From Aureococcus anophagefferens (taxonomy: Eukaryota > Sar > Pelagophyceae > Pelagomonadales > Pelagomonadaceae): a stretch of DNA of 64,000 bases. Shown one piece after another: positions 1 through 9,504 of this stretch (positions are counted from its first letter, which is position 1; every line of letters starts with the position of its first letter). The stretch covers positions 1,893,452 to 1,957,451 of the forward strand of contig NW_008705562.1 of the NCBI RefSeq assembly GCF_000186865.1. Direction: 5' to 3'. Made by a program: the position numbers and the translations under genes. Under the pieces are notes generated by a model. The model did no database searches, was not told the DNA's origin, and saw nothing but the letters and a program-made list of their open reading frames with translations.

Positions 1-434
1 GCCGTCCGCCGCGACACGGCCTCCGCGGCCTCGCGCGCGGCGGCGGCCGCCGCCGTCTCCTGGCGCCTCGACCGGTGCTCGGACACGCGCCGCGCGGCGC
101 GCCGCGACGCCTCGTCGGCGTCGACGCTCCGCCGCCGCTCGTCGCGCCGCGCGGCCGCGACGGCCGCGTCCTCGGCCGCCTTGCTCGCGGCGAGCGCGTC
201 CACGCGCCGCGGCGGCGGCGGCGGCGGCGGCGACGCGGGCGCCGCGAGGCGCTCCGCCTCGGCGCGCGCCGCGGAGGACAGCGTCGGGCTGCCCGAGAAG
301 CCGCGCACGGCCGCGGCCTGGGGGCTCTTGGGGCTCCCGGCCGGCGGCGCCGGCGGCGTCCCGAAGCTCGCGCGCGACGCGCCGTTTCGTTTCGGCGTGA
401 GCGTCACCACGGGGGGGCGCCGCGGCGACGCCAT
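1..434 (-). CDS. Unknown protein, N-terminal part only (runs off the left edge)
   Basis: An ATG at 434 opens a frame with no stop down to base 1, about 144 codons; the rest of the gene lies outside the window. The first ~60 residues are rich in Pro, Ser and Gly (start MASPRRPPVVTLTPKRNG). They are followed by a Pro run and then an Ala/Arg/Glu-rich stretch with RRDERRRS-like and SRRQET-like segments that could form a coiled coil. No catalytic motif is visible and I do not recognise the family. It is divergent from the next gene with ~216 bp between starts, so both probably share a promoter region. The coding assignment rests on the long open frame and a codon choice typical of this genome; two plus-strand open frames over the same bases read as Arg-rich off-frame sequence. 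Confidence 0.5.
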   Translation of the reverse strand, partial: MASPRRPPVVTLTPKRNGASRASFGTPPAPPAGSPKSPQAAAVRGFSGSPTLSSAARAEAERLAAPASPPPPPPPRRVDALAASKAAEDAAVAAARRDERRRSVDADEASRRAARRVSEHRSRRQETAAAAAAREAAEAVSRRT

Positions 435-650
435 GCTTTGCGCTGCTCCTCCTCGAGCTTTCGTTGGACCGCTGCGCCGACCCGACCGAGATCTGTGGAG
501 GAACAGCCGGGCTGCCCTTCCTGAAACCTGTTCAACCAGCAGCTCCGGAGCGAGGTGAGGTCGACGGCGATGTGGAGCTGCCGTGATGCCTTGATCTTTG
601 CCCTCGCGTCGTCAGCAGCGATCTGCCGCCGAGCCCGTGTGCTCCCGGCA

Positions 651-1652
651 ATGGCCAAGCTCGCGCTCCTCGTCGCCCTGGTCGCGCCGGCGACGGTGGC
701 CTTCTGCCCGTCCTTCGTGAACCGGCCGTCCGTGGCGCTGCGGGCCGCGGCGCCGAGCGACGTCGACGACGGCCTCATCTACGAGCTCGCGGAGTGCGCG
801 GCCTTCGACCTGCCGGCGAAGGTGCGCCAGCCGGGCGTGCTCCGCGCCGTCGGGAGGCCGCAGTTTTTCCTGCGCATCGCCGAGATCTGCGACGACTGCC
901 CGGAGGGCGACCGGGAGAAGCTCGCGGCCTTGGCGGACAACCTCGCGTCGACGCTCGCGGTCATCGTCGAGTCCGCGGAGGAGAAGCTCGACGACGCGTC
1001 GGACGTGCTCCAGACTATCGTCGTCGCCGCCGCCGAGGACGACGGCGAGTTCCTCGTGCCGCTCTCGGCCGAGCGCTTCGCGGCGCTCCAGGAAGCCGTC
1101 GACGCGCGCGTCGACGACGGCTCGCTCGGCGAGTCCGTGCTGTCCACCGTCGACGCCTGGGCGAAGAAGGCCGACGACGACGGTTTGGACGGCATGGTCG
1201 CCATCCTCCGCAAGGTGCTGCAGCTCTACGCCGCGCGCGCGCTCCGGTTCGACGCGAAGCTCGCGGCCGAACAGCTCGCGCAGATGATGCCGCCCGACGC
1301 CGCGGACAAGGTCGACCTCTCCGGCGACGCGCCGGCCCTCCACCCGGACTACGAGGCCGCCGCCGAGCTCTACGGCGCCGTGCTCCGGGAAGACGCGGAC
1401 GCCTGGGCGCCGACGCTGAACGCCGCGCTCAACGGCGACGGCGCCGTCAAGAAGCGCAACGTCCTCGCCATCGTCCAGGCGCAGATCGAGCGCGTCGTCC
1501 TCCTCCAGGAGAACGGCTCCTTCTCCCAGCGCGTCCAGGCCGAGTTCCTCCGCGAGCTCGTCCAGCAGGTCGAGCGCGAGGCGCCCAAGTCGCCCGACGA
1601 CGACCTCGACATGCTCGAGCTCGTCCAGGGCATGGACCTCGGCTCCGACTAG
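651..1652 (+). CDS. Unknown plastid-targeted helical protein
   Basis: A 333-residue protein starting at MAKLALLVALVAPATVAF. This start was chosen over an upstream in-frame Met at 555 because it puts a clean signal peptide at the N-terminus, with Phe right after the predicted VA cleavage site (VA-FCPSF), the pattern used for import into heterokont plastids. The mature part is acidic and looks almost wholly alpha-helical, with leading motifs DLPAKVRQPGVLRAVGRPQF and FLRIAEICDDCPEGDREKL and a C-terminal helix ending in LDMLELVQGMDLGSD. No catalytic residues stand out. I do not recognise the family with confidence; a conserved stromal protein is the best guess. The gene is convergent with glutamine synthetase, across a repeat-rich spacer. 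Confidence 0.75.
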   Translation: MAKLALLVALVAPATVAFCPSFVNRPSVALRAAAPSDVDDGLIYELAECAAFDLPAKVRQPGVLRAVGRPQFFLRIAEICDDCPEGDREKLAALADNLASTLAVIVESAEEKLDDASDVLQTIVVAAAEDDGEFLVPLSAERFAALQEAVDARVDDGSLGESVLSTVDAWAKKADDDGLDGMVAILRKVLQLYAARALRFDAKLAAEQLAQMMPPDAADKVDLSGDAPALHPDYEAAAELYGAVLREDADAWAPTLNAALNGDGAVKKRNVLAIVQAQIERVVLLQENGSFSQRVQAEFLRELVQQVEREAPKSPDDDLDMLELVQGMDLGSD

Positions 1653-2011
1653 GCGCGCCCTTAAAGGCGGGGACGCGACACGCGGGGACGCGCGCGCGCC
1701 GGCGGGGCTCGCGAGGCGCGGCGGGAGGGCCGTGAAATTTACGGGGACTCCTCGGACTCGGAGGGCGCGGCCCGGGCCCGGCCCGGGAGCGCGCGCTCGC
1801 GAGGCGCGGGAGGGCCATCATGAGATTTACGGGGGGGGCTCATAAGGGGGAGATGATTTTCGGGGGGGGACATAAGGGGAGATGATTTTCGGGGCGCCTT
1901 GGGCCCTGCGGGCCCGGCGCGGTCGCCGCGGTCCGCCTCGAAGTGGACCGCGGGAGGGGGGGCTAGGCGGACGTGCGGGTCTCGAAGAGGAGCGACGTCG
2001 CGGTTTGGGCT
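1653..2011. other. Convergent intergenic region, repeat-rich, no gene
   Basis: This 359-bp spacer separates two convergent 3' ends. It carries two related blocks near 1731-1746 and 1811-1831 (gggcc...gagatttacgggg-like), a 30-bp tandem repeat (1841-1894) and a second copy of the glutamine synthetase stop region (1963-2003). Poly-G runs are frequent. Open frames through it are low-complexity and I see no gene. Confidence 0.6.
1841..1894. repeat. 30-bp tandem repeat, about two units
   Basis: Units at 1841-1870 and 1871-1894 share cataagggg, agatgatttt and cgggg, differing mainly in G-run length. They lie downstream of both convergent genes, so they may fall in either 3' UTR. Confidence 0.8.
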
Positions 2012-2052
2012 CTAGGCGGACGTGCAGGTCGCGAAGATGAGCGACGTCGCGA
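1963..2052. repeat. Tandem duplication spanning the glutamine synthetase stop codon
   Basis: Bases 1963-2003 and 2012-2052 are two copies, offset by 49 bp, that differ at only a few positions. The right copy is the last codons and TAG stop of the minus-strand glutamine synthetase. The left copy repeats those codons and the stop downstream of the gene. Confidence 0.85.
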
Positions 2053-3208
2053 CGTAGGGATCCACGTTGGACGCGGGGCGGCGGTCCTCGAGGTAGCCCT
2101 TCTTGTCGGCCGCGGTGTCGCGGGGGATGCGGATGGAGCAGCCGCGGTCGGCGACGCCGTAGGAGAACTGGTCGATGGAGGCCGTCTCGCAGTCGCCCGT
2201 GAGGCGGCGCTCGTTGCCCTCGCCGTACGCGGCGATGTGCTCCGTGTGCTTCGCGCCGAGCTTCTCGCACATGGCCTCGATGACCGCGAGGCCGCCCTCC
2301 TTGCGCGTGGACTCGGTGGAGAAGTTGATGTGCATGCCCGCGCCGTTCCAGTCGCCGGCGATGGGCTTGGGGTCGATGGTGACGATGACGCCGAGGTCCT
2401 CGCAGACGCGGCTGAGGATGTAGCGCGAGATCGTGAGCTGGTCCGCGGCGTCGATGCCGATGGAGGGGCCGATCTGGTACTCCCACTGGCCGGGCATGAC
2501 CTCGGCGTTCGTGCCCGAGACCTCGAGGCCCGCGTAGAGGCACGCGCGGTAGTGCGCCTCGGACACGGCGCGGCCGAACGCGCGGTCCGCGCCCGCGCCG
2601 CAGTAGTAGGGGCCCTGGGGCTTGGGGAAGCCGCCGACGGGCCAGCCCAGGGGCGTGACGCCGTCGAGGTTGAAGAGCGTGTACTCCTGCTCGAGGCCGT
2701 ACCAGGGCACCTGCTCCTTCGCGCCGCCCGACTCGAAGCGGGCGACGGCGGGCGCGCGCGTGTTCGTCGGTAGAGGCGTCCCGTCGGGCTCGTAGGTGTC
2801 GCAGAGCACGAGGACGTGGTTCCCGCCGCGGAAGGGGTCGGGGTACTTGGCGCGGGGCACGATCATGACCTCGGAGTCGTCGCCGGGCGCCTGTCCCGTC
2901 GACGAGCCGTCGTAGTTCCACTTGGGGTACGCGTCCACGGGGCCCTGGACCTTCTTGAGGGGCAGCGTGCGGCACTTGGACCGCGCGACCTGGTCCTTGT
3001 CGAGGAAGACGTACTCGACCTGGCAGTCGTCGCCCGTGTCGAGGCCCATGTACTTGCCGAGCACGGCCTGGTCCATGGACGCCATGCCCGTGACCTGGCT
3101 CAGGGGCTCGGCGCCCATGCGGAGCGTCGGCCGCGCGTGGCGGCGGCTCGCCGCGAGGGAGGCGGCGGAGCCGCAGAGCGCGAGGGCAACAAGGATTTCA
3201 CGGGCCAT
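2012..3208 (-). CDS. GLNA: Glutamine synthetase, eukaryotic GSII type, probably plastidic
   Basis: It makes glutamine from glutamate, ammonia and ATP, the entry step of ammonium assimilation. The 398-residue protein begins [20 protein letters not shown]; this ATG (3208) was chosen because the upstream in-frame sequence is Arg/Cys-rich junk and the chosen start gives a secretory leader suited to plastid import. GSII landmarks in order: [17 protein letters not shown], the ATP/Glu-binding [30 protein letters not shown] and [23 protein letters not shown], then [20 protein letters not shown]. Where most relatives have a basic residue and His before ETAS, this one has Asp-Cys (LTGDCETAS), while the key Glu is kept. 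Length is normal for the family. No intron is needed. The 3' end is tandemly duplicated just downstream. The upstream neighbour is divergent pyruvate carboxylase. Confidence 0.95.
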   Translation of the reverse strand: MAREILVALALCGSAASLAASRRHARPTLRMGAEPLSQVTGMASMDQAVLGKYMGLDTGDDCQVEYVFLDKDQVARSKCRTLPLKKVQGPVDAYPKWNYDGSSTGQAPGDDSEVMIVPRAKYPDPFRGGNHVLVLCDTYEPDGTPLPTNTRAPAVARFESGGAKEQVPWYGLEQEYTLFNLDGVTPLGWPVGGFPKPQGPYYCGAGADRAFGRAVSEAHYRACLYAGLEVSGTNAEVMPGQWEYQIGPSIGIDAADQLTISRYILSRVCEDLGVIVTIDPKPIAGDWNGAGMHINFSTESTRKEGGLAVIEAMCEKLGAKHTEHIAAYGEGNERRLTGDCETASIDQFSYGVADRGCSIRIPRDTAADKKGYLEDRRPASNVDPYVATSLIFATCTSA

Positions 3209-3691
3209 CTTGCGAGGGTTTTTGGTCGAGACTCGTTCGGCGATTTCCCGCCTCAGGCTGACTGTGCACCGACACGGTTCGCGGGCGACGAGAGATGCGT
3301 CGGCGCAGTTGAGACGTCGTCTCATACAGTCAACCTCGTGCAGGTCGGCCGCGAGCTCCGGAAGCAGCTCGGCGGCGCGGGGCGGGAAAAAAATGCCGCG
3401 CGGCGCCGCGACGGTCGCCGCCGACGCGAGACCGCCGATCGCGAATGCCGCGGTGGAAAACGCGAGACCTGCGTTTTCGAGTACCGCGCACGTGCCGAGG
3501 AGGACACTGGCCTTCTCCGACCTAGTTGCGATCGGCTCAAGCGGGCCCGCGCACGGCGTCGTCGCGAGCAGCCGGCGAGCCGGCGTCGGCGATGATGCCC
3601 CCAACGTTTGCCCCGCGAGCTTGAGGACCTTGAGCCTTCACTGTCCGCCCCTACTTGAGGAGCGGCGCCTCGCACAGACGTCGCGTCTGCT
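3209..3691. other. Divergent intergenic region between glutamine synthetase and pyruvate carboxylase
   Basis: About 480 bp separate the two divergent start codons, so this region should hold both promoters and 5' UTRs. I see no TATA box, no clear repeat and no convincing small gene. Open frames crossing it on both strands lack any recognisable product. Confidence 0.5.
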
Positions 3692-6600
3692 ATGGCACGC
3701 GCGCTGTTACTCGCCCTCGCGGCGAGCGTCGGAACGGCACTCGTGCCCCAGCGCCAACCGTTCGCGCGCACATCTCCCAATGCGGCGTCGACGCTCGACA
3801 AGGCCGACGTCGCGACGAGCGACAAGGACTGCGTCGTCGACGACTTCAGCGTCGGCGCCTGCGACGACGACACGCCGCCCTTCAAGAAGATCCTGGCGGC
3901 GAACCGGGCGGAGATCGCCGTGCGCATCATGCGCGCGGGCACGGAGCTGAACATGGCGACCGTGGGCATCTACGCGCACGAGGACCGCAAGTCGGCGCAC
4001 CGGTGGTGCGCGGACGAGACGTACATGCTGCCGGCCGCGGGCACGCCCGTGGGCGCGTACCTCGAGGCGCAGAACATCGTGGACATCGCCGTGCGCGAGG
4101 GCGTCGAGGCCATCCACCCGGGCTACGGCTTCCTCAGCGAGTCGTCGGAGCTCGCGCGGCTCTGCGAGGAGAACGGCATCGCCTTCGTCGGCCCGACGGT
4201 CAAGAACCTCAACGACTTCAGCGACAAGGTGAGCGCGCGCCAGACGGCCATCGCCGCCGGCGTGCCCGTCATCCCCGGCACGGACGGCGCGCTCGACAAC
4301 GCGGACCAGGCCTACGAGTTCGCGAAGGAGGCGGGCCTGCCCCTGATGATCAAGGCGACGATGGGCGGCGGCGGCAAGGGCATGCGCATCGCGCGCACGC
4401 TCGACGAGGTCAGGAGCCAGTTCGACGCCGCGTCTTCCGAGGCTCTGGCGGGCTTCGGCGACGGCACGTGCTTCATCGAGCGCTACGTCGAGAACCCGCG
4501 CCACGTCGAGATCCAGATCATCGGCGACGGCGACGACGTCGTCCACCTCTGGGAGCGCGACTGTTCCGTCCAGCGCCGCCACCAGAAGGTCATCGAGATG
4601 GCCCCGGCCTGGAACCTGGACAGCGCGCTCCGGAAGAAGCTCCAGGACGACGCGGTCAAGCTCGGGAAATTGGCGAAATACGAGAACGCGGGCACCGTCG
4701 AGTTCCTGGTGGACGTCGCGAACAACGAGCACTTCTTCATCGAGGTGAACCCGCGCATCCAGGTCGAGCACACGGTCACGGAGGAGGTCACGGGCATCGA
4801 CATCGTCCAGACCCAGTTCAAGATCGCCGCGGGCGCGAAGCTCGGGGAGCTGGGCCTCGTGCAGGAGGACATCAAGGCGCGCGGCGTCGCGATCCAGTGC
4901 CGCATCACGACGGAGAACCCGGAGCGCGACTTCGCGCCGGACACGGGCACGCTCTCCGTCTACCGCCACGCCCAGGGCTTTGGGATGCGCATCGACGGCA
5001 TCGGCTACTCGGGCATGCAGGTCACGCCGTTCTTCGACTCGCTCCTCGTCAAGTACACGACGCGCGCGTCGACCTGGGGCGTCGCCGTGCGGCGCATGCG
5101 CCGCGCGCTCCTCGAGATGCGCATCCGCGGCGTGAAGACGAACGTGCCCTTCCTGCTCAACGTGCTCGAGCACCCGGACTTCATCGAGGGCACCGTCGAC
5201 ACGTCGTTCATCGGCGACAACCCGGACCTCGTCAACATCGGCAAGTCGACGTGGCAGGTCGCCAACTACCAGAGCGACCAGGACAAGGTCTACCGCGTCG
5301 AGCGCAACCTCCGCTACCTCGCGAAAGTCGCCGTGAACGGCCACCCGGAGACGCTCGGCGCGGACGCGGCGAAGATCGGCGCCGTGCGCGCGACGGCCGT
5401 GCCCGTGCCCGCCGTCGAGGCGCCGGCGGTGAAAAACCCCTGGCGCAAGATCCTCCTCGACGACGGGCCCGAGGCCCTGGCCAAGGCCGTCCGCGCGCAC
5501 CCGAAGCTGCTGATGACGGACACGACGTGGCGCGACGCGCACCAGTCGCTGTTGGCGACGCGCGTGCGCACGGCGGACCTCGCGGCCATCGCGGCGCCGA
5601 CCCAGGACGCGCTGGGCGACGCCGCCTTTTCGTTGGAGATGTGGGGCGGCGCGACCTTCGACGTCTGCCTCCGGTTCCTCCACGAGTGCCCCTGGCGGCG
5701 CCTCGAGACGCTCCGCGCCGCGGCGCCCGACGTGCCCTTCCAGATGCTCCTGCGCGGCGCCAACGCCGTGGGCTACACGTCCTACCCGGACGACGTCGTC
5801 TACCAGTTCTGCGAGACGGCGAAGGAGAAGGGCGTCGACGTCTTCCGCGTCTTCGACAGCCTCAACGACGTCGAGAACCTCGAGCTCGGCGTCAAGGCGG
5901 CCAAGGCCGCCGGCGGCTTCGTCGAGGCGGCCATCTGCTACACGGGCGACGTCGCCAACGAGGCGCCGGACAACAAGTACTCGCTGTCGTACTACCGCGA
6001 CCTCGCGAAGCGCTTCGTCGACGACCTCGGCGTCCACGGCCTCGCGATCAAGGACATGGCGGGCCTGCTGACGCCCAAGTCGGCGACCATGCTCGTCTCG
6101 GCCCTGCGGGCGGACTTCCCCGACGTGCCCATCCACGTGCACACGCACGACTCCGCGGGGCTGGGCGTCGCGGCGATGGTCGCGGCCGCGGACGCGGGCG
6201 CGGATATCGTCGACGGCGCGGTCGACGCCATGAGCGGCCTCACGTCGCAGCCGTCTCTAGGCGCCATCGCCGCGGCGACGGACACGAGCCTCGACAGCGC
6301 CGCCTACTCGAAGATCTCGTCCTACTGGGACACGGTCCGCGCGACGCTCTACGCGCCGTTCGAGTCGGGCCAGCTCGCGACGGCGTCCGACGTCAAGGTC
6401 CACGAGATCCCCGGCGGCCAGTACACGAACCTGCTCTTCCAGAGCCGGCAGCTCGGCCTCGACGGCCGCTTCGACGACGTCAAGGCCAAGTACGCGATGG
6501 CGAACCGCATCCTCGGCGACATCCCCAAGGTCACGCCGTCGTCCAAGGTCGTCGGCGACCTCGCGCAGTTCATGGTCGCCCAGAACTTGATGGAGGCCGA

Positions 6601-7387
6601 CGTGGGCCTCACGGAGAACGTGGCGCGCCTCCCCGACTCCGTCGTGGACTACCTCAAGGGCTCGCTGGGCACGCCGCCGGGCGGCTTCCCCGAGCCGCTC
6701 CGGACCGACGCGCTCGCCGCCAAAAACCTCGAGCCGCTCCAGGGCCGGCCCGGCGCGTCGCTGGGCGCCTACGACTTCGAGGAGGCCCGCGAGATGCTCA
6801 AGGAGAAGTACGCCGACGCGACGAAGCAGATCACCTTCGAGGACGTGCTCTCGCACGCGCTCTACCCGGCCGTCTTCTCCGACTACATGGACCACCGCCT
6901 CGTCTACGGCGACGTGGACCACCTGCCGACGCACGTCTTCCTCCGCCCCATGAAGGTCAACGACGAGGTCTCCTTCGACGACGCCCGGGGCCGCAAGTAC
7001 TTCATCAAGCTCGTCGCCAAGAGCACGCCCGACGAGTCCGGGTCGCGGAATTTGGCCTTCGAGGTCAACGGCGAGCGGTGGCAGTTCCGCGTCACCGACG
7101 AGGGCCACCTCAAGCGCCTCTCCGGCGAGGGGACCTCGGGGGTCTCCCTCGCGCGCGCCAAGGCGACGCGCGCGGCCGACCAGGTCGGCGCGCCCATGCC
7201 GGGCGTCGTCGTCGCCGTCAACGTCAAGGAGGGCGACGTCGTCAAGAAGGGCGAGACCCTCTTCGTCCTCAGCGCCATGAAGATGGAGTCGACCATCGTC
7301 GCGCCCCAGGACGGCACCGTCGACTCCATCCTCATCAACTCCGGCGACTCCGTCGAGGCGGAGGACCTCCTCGCGACCGTCAACTGA
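3692..7387 (+). CDS. PYC: Pyruvate carboxylase, single-chain biotin enzyme
   Basis: It carboxylates pyruvate to oxaloacetate with ATP and bicarbonate, an anaplerotic step. The intronless 1231-residue protein has the full domain order: biotin carboxylase from ~66 (FKKILAANRAEIAVRIMRAG), with the ATP-grasp Gly-rich loop GGGGKGMRIA near 225 and the IEVNPRIQVEHTVTEE segment; carboxyltransferase from ~607 (TDTTWRDAHQSLLATRVRT), with EMWGGATFDVCLRF, a metal-site Lys in AIKDMAGLL near 786 and HVHTHDSAG; and a C-terminal biotinyl domain with the biotin-accepting Lys ~1197 in SAMKMES. Length is normal. The N-terminus MARALLLALAASVGTALVPQ looks like a signal peptide, so plastid or other secretory-route import is more likely than a plain mitochondrial presequence. 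A 1949-residue open frame overlapping it is only a shadow. Confidence 0.96.
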   Translation: MARALLLALAASVGTALVPQRQPFARTSPNAASTLDKADVATSDKDCVVDDFSVGACDDDTPPFKKILAANRAEIAVRIMRAGTELNMATVGIYAHEDRKSAHRWCADETYMLPAAGTPVGAYLEAQNIVDIAVREGVEAIHPGYGFLSESSELARLCEENGIAFVGPTVKNLNDFSDKVSARQTAIAAGVPVIPGTDGALDNADQAYEFAKEAGLPLMIKATMGGGGKGMRIARTLDEVRSQFDAASSEALAGFGDGTCFIERYVENPRHVEIQIIGDGDDVVHLWERDCSVQRRHQKVIEMAPAWNLDSALRKKLQDDAVKLGKLAKYENAGTVEFLVDVANNEHFFIEVNPRIQVEHTVTEEVTGIDIVQTQFKIAAGAKLGELGLVQEDIKARGVAIQCRITTENPERDFAPDTGTLSVYRHAQGFGMRIDGIGYSGMQVTPFFDSLLVKYTTRASTWGVAVRRMRRALLEMRIRGVKTNVPFLLNVLEHPDFIEGTVDTSFIGDNPDLVNIGKSTWQVANYQSDQDKVYRVERNLRYLAKVAVNGHPETLGADAAKIGAVRATAVPVPAVEAPAVKNPWRKILLDDGPEALAKAVRAHPKLLMTDTTWRDAHQSLLATRVRTADLAAIAAPTQDALGDAAFSLEMWGGATFDVCLRFLHECPWRRLETLRAAAPDVPFQMLLRGANAVGYTSYPDDVVYQFCETAKEKGVDVFRVFDSLNDVENLELGVKAAKAAGGFVEAAICYTGDVANEAPDNKYSLSYYRDLAKRFVDDLGVHGLAIKDMAGLLTPKSATMLVSALRADFPDVPIHVHTHDSAGLGVAAMVAAADAGADIVDGAVDAMSGLTSQPSLGAIAAATDTSLDSAAYSKISSYWDTVRATLYAPFESGQLATASDVKVHEIPGGQYTNLLFQSRQLGLDGRFDDVKAKYAMANRILGDIPKVTPSSKVVGDLAQFMVAQNLMEADVGLTENVARLPDSVVDYLKGSLGTPPGGFPEPLRTDALAAKNLEPLQGRPGASLGAYDFEEAREMLKEKYADATKQITFEDVLSHALYPAVFSDYMDHRLVYGDVDHLPTHVFLRPMKVNDEVSFDDARGRKYFIKLVAKSTPDESGSRNLAFEVNGERWQFRVTDEGHLKRLSGEGTSGVSLARAKATRAADQVGAPMPGVVVAVNVKEGDVVKKGETLFVLSAMKMESTIVAPQDGTVDSILINSGDSVEAEDLLATVN

Positions 7388-7551
7388 GCGCGCGCGCGCA
7401 AGCCTCCCCACCCCCCCCCGCGCCCCGCGAAAATCCTACGCGCGACGATTGGCCGCCAACTCCTCGCCCCGTTACCACGGCACGAGTCTCGACGGCGGGG
7501 CGCGGTCGAACAGCGGGGCGCGCCGCGCGGCGCTTACGGCCCGCGGGGTCC

Positions 7552-8685
7552 CTACGCGACGAGGCTCAGGAGGTACGTCGCCAGCGCCAGCGCCGTCCAA
7601 AGCGGCCGCGAGAACGCGGCGGGGTACATGTCGATGGAGTCGAACGTGAGCTTGGCGACCTGGAGGAGCAGATGGGCCGCGGCCGTCGCGCGGAGGCCCC
7701 GCTTCAGGACCACGAACGTCGACGCGTCGGAGCGGCCGCGCTCCGCGGCGTCCTTGAGGCAGAACGCCGAGACGGCCGCGAGCACGGAGAAGGCGCCCGC
7801 CGCGCGCGAGAAGCGGCGGCCGAGCATGAGGGGCAGCGTCGCGAGCGGGAAGGGCGCCGCGGCCGAAACCGCCGCCCAGAAGGAGAAGAGGAGCGCGAGG
7901 GCGGCGTAGGACAACGCGCCGGACTCGGACGCCGCCGAGTCCGGGTCGGAGAGCGCGCCCGACGGCGGGAGGGTCGCCAGGCTGCCGCCGACGCCGCGCA
8001 GGACGCGCGACAGCGCGCCGAACGGGCTCAGAGCGACGACGACGTCGCCGTCCAGCACGCTCTTGTGCTGCCAGAGCGAGCTCCAGCCCTTCCGCGCGGG
8101 GTTCGCCACGGCGACGGACGCGGCCCAGGCCGAGGTCGCGACGAATGCCGCGGACGCGTGCGCGGCCGTCGCGGCGATCTTCAGCTTCGGCGCGTAGACG
8201 ACCGTCGTCGCGCCGGTGAAGAGCGGCGACCGCCAGACGCCGGCGGCGAGCCACGCGCTCGCGAACGCGAGGCCGACGTTGAGGCGCCGGTAGGTCGGCG
8301 ACTTCAGGCGGTCCCAGCCGTTGGCCGCCGCGTCCCGGAGCGCGGCGGTCGCGGCCCAGAGCAGCGGCAGCGGCACGAGGGCCTGCGCTATCGTGAGCCG
8401 CGTGTGGATCGGCGGCAGCGCGAGGCGCGGGTGCGTGCCGAGCGCCGCGAAGGCGCAGGCCGCGTAGGCCGCCGCGGACGCGACGCCCGCGATCGGATAG
8501 AGCTTGCCGAGCGAGCCCACGGGCGAGGCGCGCGACGGCCAGGCCACGGCCTCGTCGAGCTCCTCGGGCTCCACGAGCGCCTCCGCCGCCGCGCGGAGGG
8601 GTTGGCGCCGCAGCGGCGCTTTGAAGGCGGGCAGGTTGAAGGCTTGCACCTGCACGACGAGCAACAGCAGGAGCGCAGAGGTCAT
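7552..8685 (-). CDS. Unknown plastid-targeted multi-pass membrane protein
   Basis: The 377-residue protein starts MTSALLLLLVVQVQAF-NLPAF, a signal peptide with Phe at the predicted +1 site, so import into the plastid is likely. Downstream are about eight Ala/Leu-rich hydrophobic segments, for example AGVASAAAYAACAFAALG, LSYAALALLFSFWAAVSAAA and PLWTALALATYLLSLVA near the C-terminus. Between them are short polar loops with WDRLKSPTYRRLN and WSSLWQHKSVLDGD. I see no transporter signature and cannot name the family. The start-codon region is tandemly duplicated just upstream (8661-8812), and in the outer copy the ATG has become GTG. The gene is convergent with pyruvate carboxylase and divergent from the next gene, 258 bp away. 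Confidence 0.75.
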   Translation of the reverse strand: MTSALLLLLVVQVQAFNLPAFKAPLRRQPLRAAAEALVEPEELDEAVAWPSRASPVGSLGKLYPIAGVASAAAYAACAFAALGTHPRLALPPIHTRLTIAQALVPLPLLWAATAALRDAAANGWDRLKSPTYRRLNVGLAFASAWLAAGVWRSPLFTGATTVVYAPKLKIAATAAHASAAFVATSAWAASVAVANPARKGWSSLWQHKSVLDGDVVVALSPFGALSRVLRGVGGSLATLPPSGALSDPDSAASESGALSYAALALLFSFWAAVSAAAPFPLATLPLMLGRRFSRAAGAFSVLAAVSAFCLKDAAERGRSDASTFVVLKRGLRATAAAHLLLQVAKLTFDSIDMYPAAFSRPLWTALALATYLLSLVA

Positions 8686-8812
8686 GGTGAAGGTGATTGC
8701 AGAGGTCGAGATGGAAGCGGGTTGAGCTCTCGGGCTGCAACAGCAGGAGCGCAGAGGTCACGGTTAAGGTTATTGCAGAGGCCGAGACGGGAGAGGCTTG
8801 AGATCACGGGCT
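8661..8812. repeat. 76-bp tandem duplication spanning the start codon of the 7552-8685 gene
   Basis: Copy A (8661-8736) contains the initiator ATG and the first codons of the signal peptide of the minus-strand gene. Copy B (8737-8812) is a near-identical direct repeat with exact 76-bp offset. In copy B the initiator has changed to GTG, so translation should still begin in copy A. Confidence 0.9.
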
Positions 8813-8943
8813 GTGCGCATGCGGCTCGAGCTCGATTCTCGGTTCAACATCTCGTCAACAAAGACTTCAAGAACCGCAGGCAGCCCGTCCAGCGGCCTCC
8901 GCAGCGGCGCCACGGCGCGCGCGCGCGCGCGCGTCGCGCGGCC

Positions 8944-9504
8944 ATGGAGGTCGAGCTCTTCGTGCGCGCCAAGGACCTGGACCACAGCGGCGAGCTCTGG
9001 GTCATGGGCGAGGACATCGAGCTCGAGGCGGCGCTCGACGAGAAGCTCGAGGACATCGTCGAGATGATCCTCGACCGGCACCAGCTGCGCTTCCCCGAGG
9101 GGACGATGGACAAGCTGCACACGAGCCGCTTCGACATCGTCGTGCCGCCGGACCACAAGGTCGACAAGAAGCAGTACCACTACCAGCTGCGGCGCATCGG
9201 CCTCACGGTCAAGGACAACGTCCTCGAGATCCGGCCGACGATGATGGGCGTCTGGATGTGGCACCCCATGGACTTCTACGTGGACCAGTTCAAGGACCTG
9301 CTCACGGACCTCATCGGCGACAAGCAGCTCTCCGTCGCCGAGCTCGTTGAGCTCGTCAAGGGCAAGAAGCCGCCCGTGCTGCGGACGTCGACGAAGGTGT
9401 TCATGCGCATGTACCCCGAGACGTTCCTCCTCACGACGTCCCTGCGGAGCGACAGGACCAACGTCGAGCTCAACAAGGACATGACCGTGCCCCTCTTTAT
9501 CTAG
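8944..9504 (+). CDS. Small unknown conserved-looking protein
   Basis: A 186-residue protein starting MEVELFVRAKDLDHSGELW. It has an acidic N-terminus, a segment RFDIVVPPDHKVDKKQYHYQ, and the motif RPTMMGVWMWHPMDFYVDQF. The C-terminus is MRMYPETFLLTTSLRSDR followed by VPLFI. Varied residue use, balanced charge and few low-complexity runs argue for a real globular protein. No signal peptide or membrane segment is visible and I do not recognise the family. It ends only 82 bp before the tubulin-ligase-like gene on the same strand. A cytoskeletal link is conceivable from context alone but not shown by the sequence. Confidence 0.7.
   Translation: MEVELFVRAKDLDHSGELWVMGEDIELEAALDEKLEDIVEMILDRHQLRFPEGTMDKLHTSRFDIVVPPDHKVDKKQYHYQLRRIGLTVKDNVLEIRPTMMGVWMWHPMDFYVDQFKDLLTDLIGDKQLSVAELVELVKGKKPPVLRTSTKVFMRMYPETFLLTTSLRSDRTNVELNKDMTVPLFI

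Noticed and set aside
3655..9504. A 1949-residue plus-strand open frame over pyruvate carboxylase and the following genes
   Set aside because: It is Arg/Gly-rich off-frame sequence. Only its last 186 codons, from the ATG at 8944, look like a real protein.
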